NCBI GenBank assembly: GCA_018000835.1
Contig: JAGNJD010000007.1
Location: 1-64,000 of the forward strand
Direction of reading: 5' to 3'
DNA: 64,000 bases
DNA from: Candidatus Goldiibacteriota bacterium
GTDB taxonomy: Bacteria > Oederibacteriota > PGYV01 > DSYL01
Shown: positions 37,124-47,832 of the stretch, piece after piece
How the letters are laid out: every line of letters starts with the position of its first letter
Numbering within the stretch: position 1 is the first letter of the stretch
Translations under genes and position numbers: made by a program
Notes under the pieces: model-generated
Seen by the model: only the letters and a program-made list of their open reading frames with translations
Databases searched by the model: none
What the model was told of the DNA's origin: nothing

Positions 37124-38057
37124 CCTCCTTCGTCACAAGTTTCAGGAAAACATCTTCGAGAGTTACCTGTGGCCTTTTCAATTCAATCAATTCCCAGTCG
37201 TTTTTTACAATCCTGCCGACTATGTCTTTCGTTACTTTTTTGCCTTCTTCAATGTCTATGTTATACGTATACGTGCCTGCCGTGGTTTTATCAATTTCAA
37301 CGACGTCTGTAACGCCTTTTATCTTTTTTATTTCCGGTATAAATTCGGTTTCCGGTACGTCAACTTCCACGTACATTCTCGAAGCACTTCCTGACTTTTC
37401 AATCAGCGTTTTGACGTCGCCCTGAGCCACTATTTTACCTTCATTAATTACTATGACTTTATCGCAGGTCATACTTACTTCCGGAAGTATGTGGGTTGAA
37501 AGAATTATTGTCCTTTCTCCCTTCATGGCTTTAATGAGATTTCTTATTTCAATTATCTGCTTCGGGTCAAGTCCGACCGTCGGTTCGTCAAGGATAAGGA
37601 CTTCCGGGTCGTTTATGATTGCCTGGGCAAGACCTACTCTTTGCCTGAAACCTTTTGATAATTTTCCTATTATCCTGTTTTTAACGTCGGTTATTCCTGC
37701 TTCTTCCATTGCTTTTACAACGCAGGAATCTATTCTGCCCTTTGGCACTCCTTTAACCTCGGCAATAAAACGTAAATACGACAAGACGTCAAGTTCCTTA
37801 TAAAGCGGCACGTTCTCCGGCATGTATCCTATTTTTTCTTTTACTTTTATTGGTTCTTCCAAAACATCAATGCCTGCTACTTTTACTTCACCTTCGCTCG
37901 GCGGGAAAAAACCGGTTATGATTCTCATCGTAGTCGTTTTACCTGCACCATTTGGGCCAAGGAAACCTACGATCTCCCCCTTTTGAACTTCAAACGAAAT
38001 TGAATCAACGGCAATGCGATTTCCAAAACGTTTGGTAACATTTTTCAATTCTATCAT
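37116..38057 (-). CDS. ABC transporter ATP-binding protein (GldA-like)
   Basis: A 313-residue ATPase. Walker A is GPNGAGKTTTMR near 34, the signature motif is LSKGFRQRVGLAQAI near 133, Walker B is VLILDEPTVGLDP near 153, and the switch His is in STHILPE near 190. A C-terminal region of about 95 residues follows, as in GldA and other ABC-2 exporters. It leads a four-gene set: ATPase, permease, GldG-like, DUF4340. The exported or moved substrate is unknown. Confidence 0.92.
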   Translation of the reverse strand: MIELKNVTKRFGNRIAVDSISFEVQKGEIVGFLGPNGAGKTTTMRIITGFFPPSEGEVKVAGIDVLEEPIKVKEKIGYMPENVPLYKELDVLSYLRFIAEVKGVPKGRIDSCVVKAMEEAGITDVKNRIIGKLSKGFRQRVGLAQAIINDPEVLILDEPTVGLDPKQIIEIRNLIKAMKGERTIILSTHILPEVSMTCDKVIVINEGKIVAQGDVKTLIEKSGSASRMYVEVDVPETEFIPEIKKIKGVTDVVEIDKTTAGTYTYNIDIEEGKKVTKDIVGRIVKNDWELIELKRPQVTLEDVFLKLVTKEDA

Positions 38058-38143
38058 AAATTCCTCCGGATTTAAAAATGCGAACGTTCATTCATCAAAC
38101 ATATCTATCATAGATACCTTTATTAAAAAATTGTTCCACTAAA

Positions 38144-39292
38144 TTAATAATACATATTTTTTAATCTGGCAAATTTTTCAATTAACTCTTTTTCTTCTTT
38201 TGTTTCTGCTTTTGGAATTTCAACCTCTATTTCTACAAAAAAGTCTCCTTTTTTTCCAGTCTTTATGTTTTTTGCCCCGTAGCCCTTTACTTTCAGCACG
38301 GTTCCGCTTTTTACGCCTTCCGGAACTTTTACTACGACCGTTCCTTCCGGCGTAGGAACGTTAATTTTTGAGCCAAATATCGCCTGTGCCATATTAATTT
38401 TTTGTTTGAAATATATGTCGTCGCCTTCTCTTCTGTATATAGGACTTTCTTTCACGGCAAAAAGAACGTATAAATCACCACGTTTTCTATTTGAGGAGTT
38501 CATGTTGCCCTGTTCTTTTATTTTTATTTTATCCCCGTCTTTCACTCCCGCCGGGATTTTTATCCTTATCTGCTTTATTTCTTCCACCGTCCCTGCACCC
38601 TTGCATTGCGAGCAGTACTGTTTGGGCTGTTTGCCTTTTCCACTGCAACGCGGGCAGACCTTATTTACTATAAAACCGCCCTGGGAATATTGTAAAGTTC
38701 CAGTCCCGCCACATGTCGGGCATGCAACGATGGGAGAACCAGGTTCAACGCCGGTTGCATTGCATCTGTTGCAATCCACGGTCCGTGGGACTTTTATTAT
38801 CGTTTCGCCGCCTTCAAGAGCGAGTGCAAAAGGGATTTCAAGCCGTGCGGTAATGTCCGTTCCCTTTTCCCCGTATGAATCCTCATCGGACGAAGTAGCA
38901 AATCCCCTGTCTCTTCTGGAAAAGAACATGTCAAAAATGTTTTCAAAACCGGTGCCTGACCTTTTTTGTCTACCTGAAAAAAGGTCGGAAAAAACGTCCG
39001 TAAAATCAAATCCTCCGCCAAAAGAGGAAAAATCAGTATTATTGCCGGCCTGTGAAAAATCAAAACCTCTTGACTGGGCATTTTTTAACTGCTCATATTG
39101 GCTGCGTTTTTGTTTGTTTGACAAAACCTCGTAAGCTTCGTTTATTTCCTTAAATTTTTCCTCTGCCTGTTTATTGCCAGGATTCGCATCAGGATGATAT
39201 TGTTTGGCAAGATTACGAAACGCTTTTTTTATTTCATCATCTGACGCATCTTCTCTTACACCTAAAATTTTATAATAATCTTTTACAGGCAT
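38144..39292 (-). CDS. dnaJ: Chaperone DnaJ
   Basis: A 382-residue type I Hsp40. The J domain begins at KDYYKILGV and has HPD in QYHPDANPG near 34. A Gly/Phe-rich linker follows (about 75-130), then four CxxCxGxG zinc motifs at about 160-225 ([32 protein letters not shown]), and then the substrate-binding beta domains. The ATG at 39292 with AAGGTGA upstream is the right start; an earlier in-frame ATG at 39346 would add 18 non-conserved residues. It follows groEL by 400 bases rather than dnaK. Confidence 0.95.
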   Translation of the reverse strand: MPVKDYYKILGVREDASDDEIKKAFRNLAKQYHPDANPGNKQAEEKFKEINEAYEVLSNKQKRSQYEQLKNAQSRGFDFSQAGNNTDFSSFGGGFDFTDVFSDLFSGRQKRSGTGFENIFDMFFSRRDRGFATSSDEDSYGEKGTDITARLEIPFALALEGGETIIKVPRTVDCNRCNATGVEPGSPIVACPTCGGTGTLQYSQGGFIVNKVCPRCSGKGKQPKQYCSQCKGAGTVEEIKQIRIKIPAGVKDGDKIKIKEQGNMNSSNRKRGDLYVLFAVKESPIYRREGDDIYFKQKINMAQAIFGSKINVPTPEGTVVVKVPEGVKSGTVLKVKGYGAKNIKTGKKGDFFVEIEVEIPKAETKEEKELIEKFARLKNMYY

Positions 39293-39691
39293 AAAAATCA
39301 CCTTTATTTTTTCACGGATTGCCCGACCTATCAAACGGCGCTGCAAAGATGATATTTAGTCAGACATTGCAATTCTGTTTTTTCCACAAATACGTAATTG
39401 GTTAGTCGCTTTTATGCAGATATGCATAAAGTAATTTTTTCAGCAACCCGTTAGATTTAAAACTCCGATATAATATAATAATATATAATTGCAAATTTTT
39501 AAAGAACAATTTTTCAATAAACGTAAAAAATAATCGTCTACTTTTACATTGTTTTTAAAAATTAACCGCATATTTTAATTTTTTATGATAAAGAGACGCA
39601 CATTAGAAACGGCGTCTCTTTATCAATGTTTTTATCTTTCAATTGTATGATGTAAATCCCAGTATCATACAGGAACTAAGTCATACCTGCT
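39293..39691. other. Gene-free region between groEL and dnaJ
   Basis: No gene is visible. It contains a strong palindrome (39587-39624) just after groEL and an AT-rich stretch near 39465-39495 that could hold the dnaJ promoter on the minus strand. No CIRCE element is present. Confidence 0.5.
39587..39624. terminator. Palindrome after groEL, possible terminator or REP-like element
   Basis: GATAAAGAGACGC pairs perfectly with GCGTCTCTTTATC (13-bp arms, 12-base loop) about 70 bases after the groEL stop. The run after the stem on the minus strand is A/T-rich but not a clear T-tract. The AGAGACG arm resembles the palindrome at 10623-10653, so this may be a REP-like unit used as a terminator. Confidence 0.5.
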
Positions 39692-41344
<1,653 letters not shown>

Positions 41345-41359
41345 TCATCTCCTTTCTTA

Positions 41360-41647
41360 TTATTCAATTACTGCAAGTATGTCTTCTTCTGATAAAATAA
41401 GATGCTCTACGTCATCTATTTTAATTTCAGTTCCTCCATATTTCTGATACAAAACCTTGTCTCCTGCTTTTACTTCCATTACCTTTCTCTTACCATCATC
41501 CATTACTTTGCCTGGGCCTACTGCTATCACTTCACCCTTTGACGGTTTTTCCTTTGCAGTATCAGGAATGATTATACCGCCTTTTTTTACTTCTTCTTCC
41601 TCCATTGGTTTTACTAATACATGATCACCTAATGGTTTAATCTTCAT
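41360..41647 (-). CDS. groES: Co-chaperonin GroES
   Basis: A 95-residue Hsp10 that caps the GroEL ring. It opens with [17 protein letters not shown], contains the mobile loop [14 protein letters not shown] (near 24-37), and continues with [15 protein letters not shown] and [22 protein letters not shown] precedes the ATG. No CIRCE repeat is visible upstream, so HrcA-type control is not supported. Confidence 0.97.
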   Translation of the reverse strand: MKIKPLGDHVLVKPMEEEEVKKGGIIIPDTAKEKPSKGEVIAVGPGKVMDDGKRKVMEVKAGDKVLYQKYGGTEIKIDDVEHLILSEEDILAVIE

Positions 41648-41696
41648 ACCGTATTTCCTCCTTTCATTTAAATAAATCTGGATTTTTTTCCAATTT

Positions 41697-41727
41697 TTAC
41701 AATACTTTTACTTTACTCATCACCTCC
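41697..41727 (-). promoter_or_regulatory. Extra ribosome site and seven-codon reading frame in the groES leader
   Basis: On the minus strand, GGAGGTGATG (a long match to the 16S anti-SD complement) is followed by ATG AGT AAA GTA AAA GTA TTG TAA, about 50 bases upstream of groES. The spacing of SD to ATG is very short, so it may be a standby ribosome site rather than a translated peptide. It could influence groES translation. Confidence 0.35.
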
Positions 41728-41786
41728 GTTCAATGTTCTAATTTTATTGGAATTGTTTTTATATTTTTTATATGTGATTGAAAAAT

Positions 41787-43718
41787 TTATTTTTTCTTTT
41801 TATCGTCATCTATGACTTCGTATTCTGCATCAACTACTCCATCGTCTTTTTTACTTTGTTCACTCTGCTGGTTCTGGGGCTGCTGACCCGCAGGACCTGC
41901 CTGACCAGCACCTGCGCCGGTTGCCTGATACATTTTCGTTGCAATTGCATGCCATTTTGAAGTAAGACTTTCCATTTCTGGTTTTATTTCCGATGCAGGA
42001 GCGTTTCTGCTTAACATATCTTTTAATTTTTTTACTCCTTCTTCCAGATCTTTTTTTTCTGCTTCTGAAACTTTGTCCCCGACTTCTTTTAACGTCTTTT
42101 CTGCATTATATACCATGGAGTCAGCCTGGTTTCTTATGTCAATTTCTTCCTTGTTTTTTCTGTCTTCTTCTGCGTGTTTTTCTGCTTCCTTTGTGATTCT
42201 TTCTATTTCTTCCTTACTTAAACCGGAAGATGCAGTTATGGTTATTTTTTGTTCCCTGTTGGTTGCAAGGTCCTTTGCACCTACGTGCAGAATTCCGTTT
42301 GCATCTATGTCAAAAGTAACTTCTATCTGCGGCACACCACGGGGCGCCGGTGGTATTCCATCAAGATGAAATCTTCCTATAGTTTTATTATATGCGGCCA
42401 TTTCACGTTCTCCCTGCAGCACGTGAATTTCAACGCTTGTCTGATTATCAGCAGCAGTTGAAAAAATTTCCGACTTTCTCGTTGGTATCGTTGTATTTCT
42501 CGGAATAAGCCGCGTAAATACACCGCCCAGCGTTTCTATGCCGAGGGAAAGCGGCGTCACGTCAAGCAGCAGAACGTCTTTTACCTCTCCCTGCAGAACG
42601 CCTGCCTGAATTGCAGCACCAATGGCAACTACTTCGTCAGGGTTAACGCCTTTGTGCGGTTCTTTGTTAAAAAACTTATGAACGATGTCTATGACTGCCG
42701 GCATTCTCGTCATTCCACCGACAAGGACGACTTCGTCAATGTCCTTGGTTTCGAGATTTGCATCGGCAAGTGCTTTTTTGCACGGCTCAATCGTTCTTTC
42801 TATCAAATCAGAACACAACTGCTCAAGTTTTGCCCTCGTTAAAGTCATTACTAAATGTTTTGGGCCCGTTGCATCTGCCGTTATAAAAGGCAGATTAATT
42901 TCCGTCTGTGTGGTTGAAGATAATTCTATTTTTGCTTTTTCTGCCGCTTCTTTTAACCTCTGTAAAACTATTTTATCTTTTCTTAAATCAATGCCCTCCT
43001 GTTTTTTAAATTCGTCGGCAATCCATTCCATTATTCTCTGGTCAAAATCGTCTCCGCCAAGGTGGGTATCGCCGTTTGTTGATTTTACCTCAAAAACGCC
43101 GTCACCAATTTCGAGTATAGAGATGTCAAAAGTTCCTCCTCCTAAATCATAAACCGCTATTTTTTCATTTTTCTTTTTGTCAAGGCCGTAAGCAAGCGAT
43201 GCAGCAGTAGGTTCATTTACTATTCTCAGAACCTCAAGTCCTGCAATTTTACCGGCATCCTTCGTGGCCTGTCTCTGGGAATCGTTAAAATACGCAGGAA
43301 CGGTTATTACTGCCTGCGTTATTTTTTCACCGAGATAACTTTCTGCATCTGCTTTTAATTTTGCAAGTATCATTGCAGAAATTTCAGGCGGGCTGTATCT
43401 TTTTCCGAAAATTTCAACGTGAGCATCACCGTTTGATGCTTCTACGACTTTATAAGGAACCTTTTTTATCTCTTCCGTCACTTCTGAATATTTTCTCCCC
43501 ATAAAACGCTTGATTGAATATACAGTATTTTCAGGATTTGCAATTGCCTGACGTTTCCCTGGAGTGCCTACAAGTCTTTCCCCTGACTTTGTAAAACCAA
43601 CGACGGAAGGAGTCGTCCTGTTGCCTTCTGCATTTACGATAACTTTTGCCTCTTTACCTTCCATAACTGCCACACAGGAATTTGTTGTTCCAAGGTCAAT
43701 TCCTATTACTTTTCCCAT
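41787..43718 (-). CDS. dnaK: Chaperone DnaK
   Basis: A 643-residue Hsp70. The nucleotide-binding domain starts [16 protein letters not shown] and has [17 protein letters not shown] near 195 and [12 protein letters not shown] near 333. The substrate-binding domain starts near 385 ([17 protein letters not shown]), and the lid ends in a Gln/Gly-rich linker and the charged tail [14 protein letters not shown]. It has an AAAAGGAG ribosome site. grpE and hrcA, common partners, are not adjacent. groES follows after 139 bases, so the four chaperone genes are collinear but spaced. Confidence 0.97.
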   Translation of the reverse strand: MGKVIGIDLGTTNSCVAVMEGKEAKVIVNAEGNRTTPSVVGFTKSGERLVGTPGKRQAIANPENTVYSIKRFMGRKYSEVTEEIKKVPYKVVEASNGDAHVEIFGKRYSPPEISAMILAKLKADAESYLGEKITQAVITVPAYFNDSQRQATKDAGKIAGLEVLRIVNEPTAASLAYGLDKKKNEKIAVYDLGGGTFDISILEIGDGVFEVKSTNGDTHLGGDDFDQRIMEWIADEFKKQEGIDLRKDKIVLQRLKEAAEKAKIELSSTTQTEINLPFITADATGPKHLVMTLTRAKLEQLCSDLIERTIEPCKKALADANLETKDIDEVVLVGGMTRMPAVIDIVHKFFNKEPHKGVNPDEVVAIGAAIQAGVLQGEVKDVLLLDVTPLSLGIETLGGVFTRLIPRNTTIPTRKSEIFSTAADNQTSVEIHVLQGEREMAAYNKTIGRFHLDGIPPAPRGVPQIEVTFDIDANGILHVGAKDLATNREQKITITASSGLSKEEIERITKEAEKHAEEDRKNKEEIDIRNQADSMVYNAEKTLKEVGDKVSEAEKKDLEEGVKKLKDMLSRNAPASEIKPEMESLTSKWHAIATKMYQATGAGAGQAGPAGQQPQNQQSEQSKKDDGVVDAEYEVIDDDKKKK

Positions 43719-43738
43719 ATTCGTTCTCCTTTTAATTT

Positions 43739-43765
43739 GCCTTTTTCCGTATTATTAGGAAAGGC
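43739..43765 (-). promoter_or_regulatory. Hairpin in the dnaK leader
   Basis: In the minus-strand leader, GCCTTTCC and GGAAAAAGGC pair around a nine-base loop, with a two-base bulge, ending about ten bases before the AAAAGGAG ribosome site. It could modulate dnaK translation or stability. No CIRCE or other named heat-shock operator is seen. Confidence 0.35.
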
Positions 43766-43966
43766 AGATTGTTATTTATATATAATTTTCATTGTTAAAT
43801 ACTAAGCAATTCTCATACCATTATGAAAAACGTTGAAAATAAAGGGTTTTATAAAAATCACGGTTCCAAAATGAAACAAAATCAGACATATAAATAGTTT
43901 TAAAATGAAATAACAGTTATTTTATTATAAACTATATCTTTTATAAATTAACCGGACTGTTTGATC

Positions 43967-44251
43967 TTACACTCCTGCGCCGGATTTCAGGACGGAATCA
44001 AGGCTTTTACCAGTGACTTTTGCATAAAGCACATCCGGGCAAAGGTCTATCCCACCCGGCCATGTAACCGTATTGTTTTCTTTATTAATAAAAATAATAA
44101 AAACGGCGTTAAATGTCTTTTCATCGTTCCATGAAGAAAATACGCATTTGCCTTTTAGGTCGGATAAATCAATTTTTCCTTCTGCACCGTCTGAAATTTT
44201 AACTTTAATTTTATATCCTTTTATCGGTGAGATACGTGTAATTTTATGCAT
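43967..44251 (-). CDS. DUF2442 domain protein
   Basis: A 94-residue protein of the DUF2442 family. The family end is visible: VTWPGGIDLCPDVLYAKVTG near 64-83. Such proteins are small, often lie beside DUF4160 toxin-like genes, and have no firm function. Here no DUF4160 partner is seen. It is next to an AbiE pair and, like it, shows few ACGT tetranucleotides and uses GAT before a Val codon, so it is likely part of an imported segment. Confidence 0.8.
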   Translation of the reverse strand: MHKITRISPIKGYKIKVKISDGAEGKIDLSDLKGKCVFSSWNDEKTFNAVFIIFINKENNTVTWPGGIDLCPDVLYAKVTGKSLDSVLKSGAGV

Positions 44252-44328
44252 ACTTTAATCCTCCTAATATTACTGATTATACCCGGTATTTTTTTCAGTC
44301 AACACAAACTTGGGGTAGAATCTTTTTT

Positions 44329-44352
44329 GGCAAATTGCAAGTTTTATTGCAC
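44329..44352 (+). repeat. 24-bp exact repeat, copy 1
   Basis: The sequence beginning GGCAAATTGCAAGTTTTATT and ending GCAC recurs identically and in the same orientation at 50979-51002, with unrelated flanks. It lies in the 243-base gap between DUF2442 and the AbiEii gene. Chance identity of 24 bases in 64 kb is improbable, so these are likely traces of one mobile sequence. Confidence 0.6.
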
Positions 44353-44494
44353 CACACCCAAAACTTCGCATGCATTTCTTGTAAAAAAACGACTTGTAAT
44401 ATTATTAGATGTGGAACTTTATTAACGATAAATGTATTTTTATAGTTGACAAACACTTAAATGGGTGACACCAATTATCATTTTTTGGATAATC

Positions 44495-45268
44495 TTATTT
44501 CCACTGGGCTACAAAATCACCGAATTTCAAGACACGATTTATGTCCCTTTCCGAGAACAAAAATGGCGCAACATCCCTTGAAATAGCCTTCATATCAAGG
44601 TTTTTTGCCTTGGCTATAAGCTTTGCCCTGAGTTCATCCATATCTTTGATGTCTGCTTTTGCCTTTAAAAACTTAAAATCGGGCTTTGAAAATCCGGCTA
44701 GGAACATGACATCATAAAAATCCCTTCCTTTTGCGCGTTTCCTGCCCAGTAAAGCAGTAATTTTCATTGAAAGGAGTGTTGGCAGGGGCGGGACAAGCAT
44801 AGGCGCAAAAACGCCAAGTCTGTTCAATATTTTTTCCTGTGGTTCATACGCGTATTCCTGCGGCTCGTAATCTATCTGTATTATGAGCCTTTCATCCGGA
44901 TGCTGCGAAAGCCCGTATCTGTAATAAACGCCCGGAAACCTCAAAAAACACCTATATGCCGTTTTAAACGACATGTCCACTTTCACATCATATCCTTCCA
45001 GTTTCAGTTTCCTTTCCAGTTCCATGCCCAAACCGCCAAACGATTCTTTGGTTACACCCTTTCCGTCAAAATCCAGATCCTCGGAAAACCTTTCGCTTTC
45101 CCAGCCAAGCCTGACCGCAGTTCCGCCTATGAATCGTAGGTTAAGCCCACGTTTCAGAGGGAATATATACGACAGTATTAGGCACTGCAAATACTCGGAA
45201 AGGATGAGCCGCTTAAAGCCCCGCAGCCTTTCAGGATATTGTGCAAGCAAGCTTTCCATGGGTATCAT
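44495..45268 (-). CDS. AbiEii/AbiGii-family nucleotidyltransferase toxin
   Basis: A 257-residue member of the AbiEii toxin family (nucleotidyltransferase fold). The active-site signature is visible: FIGGTAVRLGW near 46 and FSEDLDFDGKG near 61, giving GG-T and the D-x-D pair. The later segment SMKITALLGRKRAKGRDFYDV near 166-186 (core KRAKGRDFYDV) is also typical. It overlaps its antitoxin gene by four bases. In known AbiE systems the toxin blocks growth on phage infection. GC content and codon use are clearly higher than the host: all three Asp-Val pairs use GAT, against the local rule. Confidence 0.88.
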   Translation of the reverse strand: MIPMESLLAQYPERLRGFKRLILSEYLQCLILSYIFPLKRGLNLRFIGGTAVRLGWESERFSEDLDFDGKGVTKESFGGLGMELERKLKLEGYDVKVDMSFKTAYRCFLRFPGVYYRYGLSQHPDERLIIQIDYEPQEYAYEPQEKILNRLGVFAPMLVPPLPTLLSMKITALLGRKRAKGRDFYDVMFLAGFSKPDFKFLKAKADIKDMDELRAKLIAKAKNLDMKAISRDVAPFLFSERDINRVLKFGDFVAQWK

Positions 45269-45885
45269 AACATCCTCCGGATAATCCCAGCCCCGATGCC
45301 GGGCGCATCGCGCTTGAATACTTTTGCCATCGCAGAAATCTTTTGAGGGTCTATGATTTCCCTTAATACTTTCCTATTCAGGCGGAGGCTTTCTATCGCG
45401 TCATCAATACCTCTGGCATTGATAAAATAAAAATAGTCCAACAATGCCTTTTCAGGCGAGGCAATAAGGAAAGACATATCATTCATTGTTTTGATATCAT
45501 ATCCAAAATAATATGACGGAAGCACCTTCCTATACGCAAACCTGCCGGCAGGCGTCGCAAATACCGCCGTCTTTCTTGTAGTTACGGATGTTATGGAAAG
45601 CGACTTTTCAGGGATAATGTCATAATACGAAAGGGCGCTTTCAAGGGATATGTAGGACGGCCGGTAAACCACGTTTGCCAACATAAAAAGCTTCTGTTCA
45701 TCTAAATTTACCCCGCTGAAATAATAATACCTCCGAAGGAGCCTCTTTATGTAGCCCTTCTTCATCCACTCGTATAGCCGCGACTTGTCAAAGCCCGGCT
45801 CGACCTGCCTGATGTCATCGAGGGAAAATAAAAGCCTTTCCCCGAATCCTGCCTGCAGCTCCTGATATCTCATATAATTCTCCAA
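45265..45885 (-). CDS. AbiEi-family antitoxin (type IV toxin-antitoxin)
   Basis: A 206-residue antitoxin-like protein. The N-terminal winged-helix region has DKSRLYEWMKKGYIKRLLRRYY near 33-54 (core YEWMKKGYIKRLLRR), as in AbiEi. The C-terminal part includes YISLESALSYYDIIPE near 78 and ASPEKALLDYFYF near 141. The start codon could be at residue 5. AbiEi proteins bind inverted repeats near their promoter to repress transcription; I did not find a clear pair here. It is first in the operon, with the toxin overlapping by ATGA. Base composition matches the toxin and not the host. Confidence 0.85.
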   Translation of the reverse strand: MENYMRYQELQAGFGERLLFSLDDIRQVEPGFDKSRLYEWMKKGYIKRLLRRYYYFSGVNLDEQKLFMLANVVYRPSYISLESALSYYDIIPEKSLSITSVTTRKTAVFATPAGRFAYRKVLPSYYFGYDIKTMNDMSFLIASPEKALLDYFYFINARGIDDAIESLRLNRKVLREIIDPQKISAMAKVFKRDAPGIGAGIIRRML

Positions 45886-46624
45886 AATACGTTTTTACGT
45901 GTCTTTTAGAATTATACTAAAATAATCTGATTCTGTCAAGAGATAATATTTTGCGAGTATCCCTAATCCATATATTATATAAGAAGCAAAATTGTTGCTT
46001 ATCTATCCAATCTTGGTCATGGACTATACGCTTATAGATGGGTATATTTAAAGAAAGAAGGTTATAAAGGAATAGGTGTCAGACCTTAAAAATTGACTTT
46101 TTCATTTTTCACCAGCATACTTTTTCCTTCAATTAATTTCAACGCCTTTGCCCTGCTTCCGTCTTTTCCTGCTATACGCGTAACCTCATCATCAAACACA
46201 TCGCACAGCCGTTTCACGAATACAGGTAGTAAAGTGGGACCCCCTCTGGCTAAAGCCCGAGGCTCCCACAAAAAATTCAATCAATTTGTCCCGTGGAAAT
46301 TATCTTTACGGGATTTTGTTGATTGACCAGGGGACGAGGAATACCGGTGATATTCCGCAGCGACCCTGGAACCCTCCTGGCAAAGTAGATAAAACATTTT
46401 TAATGTGTGCATCCTGTGTGCCCCTTATGGCACAAGCAGCATCCCAGTGAAATGACTAAAGTGGCTTATCCCCTATGTTATTATTTTTAACGCCTTCTTT
46501 TAATTTTTTTTGATGTCTTTTTTATAATTTTACGTTTAGGCATTAAAATTTCCTTGTTTTTTTAGTAAAATTAATTAACTAAAATTTATTTTAACAAAAA
46601 AAATAAAATATTTTTTTTAATTTT
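45886..46624. other. Gene-poor flank of the AbiE segment with repeat R1 copy 2
   Basis: No intact gene is visible. The stretch 46086-46230 has a minus-strand open frame (with RLCDVFDDEVTRIAGKDGSR and ending KNEKVNF) that looks like the tail of a degraded protein, possibly from a transposase; its apparent start lies inside repeat R1. GGTGTCAGACC near 46075 is a motif often seen at mobile-element ends. The right end is AT-rich. Confidence 0.45.
46237..46405 (-). repeat. Structured dispersed repeat R1, copy 2
   Basis: Reverse complement of 1787-1956 with roughly ten differences by eye over about 168 bp. The nested arms survive: CCAGGG with CCCTGG enclosing GGAATA with TATTCC, then TCAATCA with TGATTGA enclosing CCCGT with ACGGG. 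The third arm has one mismatch in this copy. It lies on the side of the AbiE segment away from DUF2442. Confidence 0.8.
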
Positions 46625-47794
46625 CTAAACATCCATTATTTCTTCTATATTTAACACATCCTGACCTGATTTTATGACATCCTGCAGTTTCTGATATTGT
46701 GATGCGTTGCCAATCAAAATTGCGCCGATGAGTTTGTTATCCCTTAAAAACATTCTCTTAAAAATCCCACCATCCTGTTTTGTCCGTATTTCCACTCCTT
46801 CCGCATGTTCAACGTTGCCGATTGAGGCAAGTTCAATGCCTGCAACTTTTAATTTCGTTGACTGAACGCTTCCCCTGTATTCCGTTTTCTCACCGGCGGC
46901 ATTTAAACCTGCTGCAGTTCCCTGTTCTTTTGCCGCAGGCCAGATGCCATATATAATACCTTTATGTTCAGCAATATCACCGGCAGCATAAATATCAGGA
47001 ATATTTGTCTGTAGATAATCGTTTACCTTTATGCCCCTGTCAAATTCAATCCCGGTATTTTCAACTATTTTTAAATTACTCCTTATCCCTGCTGAAAATA
47101 GTATGACGTCGCTTTTAAGCAGAGTTCCGTCCTTAAAATTTATTTTTAACAAATCACCGTCTTTTACTATTGACGAAGTTTGTTTTGAAAGCAAAAAATT
47201 CATGCCCTTTTCTTCGAGCATTTTTTGCAGGACGTCTGCCCCGTCTCTGTCAAGTTGCCTCGGGAGAAGCCGTTCAGACATTTCAACTATCGTTACGTCG
47301 GGACCCAATTCCTTTAAACTCATTGCCGACTCTATGCCCAGCAGACCACCGCCGATAACGGCTGCCTTTTTCTTACCTTTTGCATAAAAAATTATTTTGT
47401 CTGCATCGTCTATGGTTCTTAACGTAAAAACGCCTTCTGCATCAGAACCAGAAACCGGCGGTAAAAAAGAACTTGCGCCTGCTGCAATTATTAGTTTATC
47501 AAATTTTTCTTCTTTACCGTCAGAAAGCGTTATTTTTTTGTCCCCTGGATTTATTTTTATGACTTTTGAATTCAAATTCAATTTAATGTCGTTTTGCTTA
47601 TAAAAATTTTCTTTTTTTATCGTTATCCTGTCCGCGTCAACCCTGCCGGACAGATATTCTATTATACGAGGTCTTGAATAATGGTAATATTTTTCGTCGC
47701 TGTAAATGACAATTTCCGCGTTTTTATCCCTGTTTCTTATTGCCTCTGCGGCAGAAATGCCTGCAACTCCGTTTCCGATTATTATTATTTTCAT
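46625..47794 (-). CDS. FAD-dependent pyridine nucleotide-disulfide family oxidoreductase
   Basis: A 389-residue flavoprotein. The FAD-binding GNGVAGISAAEAIR is near 7, an internal LIIAAGASSFLPP near 100, the NAD(P)H-binding GGGLLGIESAMSLKE near 149, and IYAAGDIAEHKG near 268. It resembles the N-terminal part of NirB and rubredoxin/NADH oxidoreductases, and lacks the redox disulfide of glutathione-reductase-like enzymes. No rubredoxin gene is adjacent, so its electron acceptor cannot be stated. It stands alone. Confidence 0.85.
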   Translation of the reverse strand: MKIIIIGNGVAGISAAEAIRNRDKNAEIVIYSDEKYYHYSRPRIIEYLSGRVDADRITIKKENFYKQNDIKLNLNSKVIKINPGDKKITLSDGKEEKFDKLIIAAGASSFLPPVSGSDAEGVFTLRTIDDADKIIFYAKGKKKAAVIGGGLLGIESAMSLKELGPDVTIVEMSERLLPRQLDRDGADVLQKMLEEKGMNFLLSKQTSSIVKDGDLLKINFKDGTLLKSDVILFSAGIRSNLKIVENTGIEFDRGIKVNDYLQTNIPDIYAAGDIAEHKGIIYGIWPAAKEQGTAAGLNAAGEKTEYRGSVQSTKLKVAGIELASIGNVEHAEGVEIRTKQDGGIFKRMFLRDNKLIGAILIGNASQYQKLQDVIKSGQDVLNIEEIMDV

Positions 47795-47832
47795 TCAAAC
47801 TCCCTGTTTTATGTAAGGCGTAATTTACGTCA

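Noticed and set aside
38406-39134. 242-codon plus-strand open frame
   Set aside because: Antisense to dnaJ, which has all its expected domains.
39293-39346. Longer dnaJ from the upstream ATG
   Set aside because: It adds 18 basic residues before the conserved J domain, and AAGGTGA lies directly before the inner ATG.
41648-43966. Search for CIRCE operators (TTAGCACTC-N9-GAGTGCTAA)
   Set aside because: No match was found in the dnaK or groES leader regions.
46086-46280. 64-codon minus-strand frame as an intact gene
   Set aside because: Its start and first ~15 codons lie within repeat R1; the rest is at most a degraded fragment with no ribosome site.
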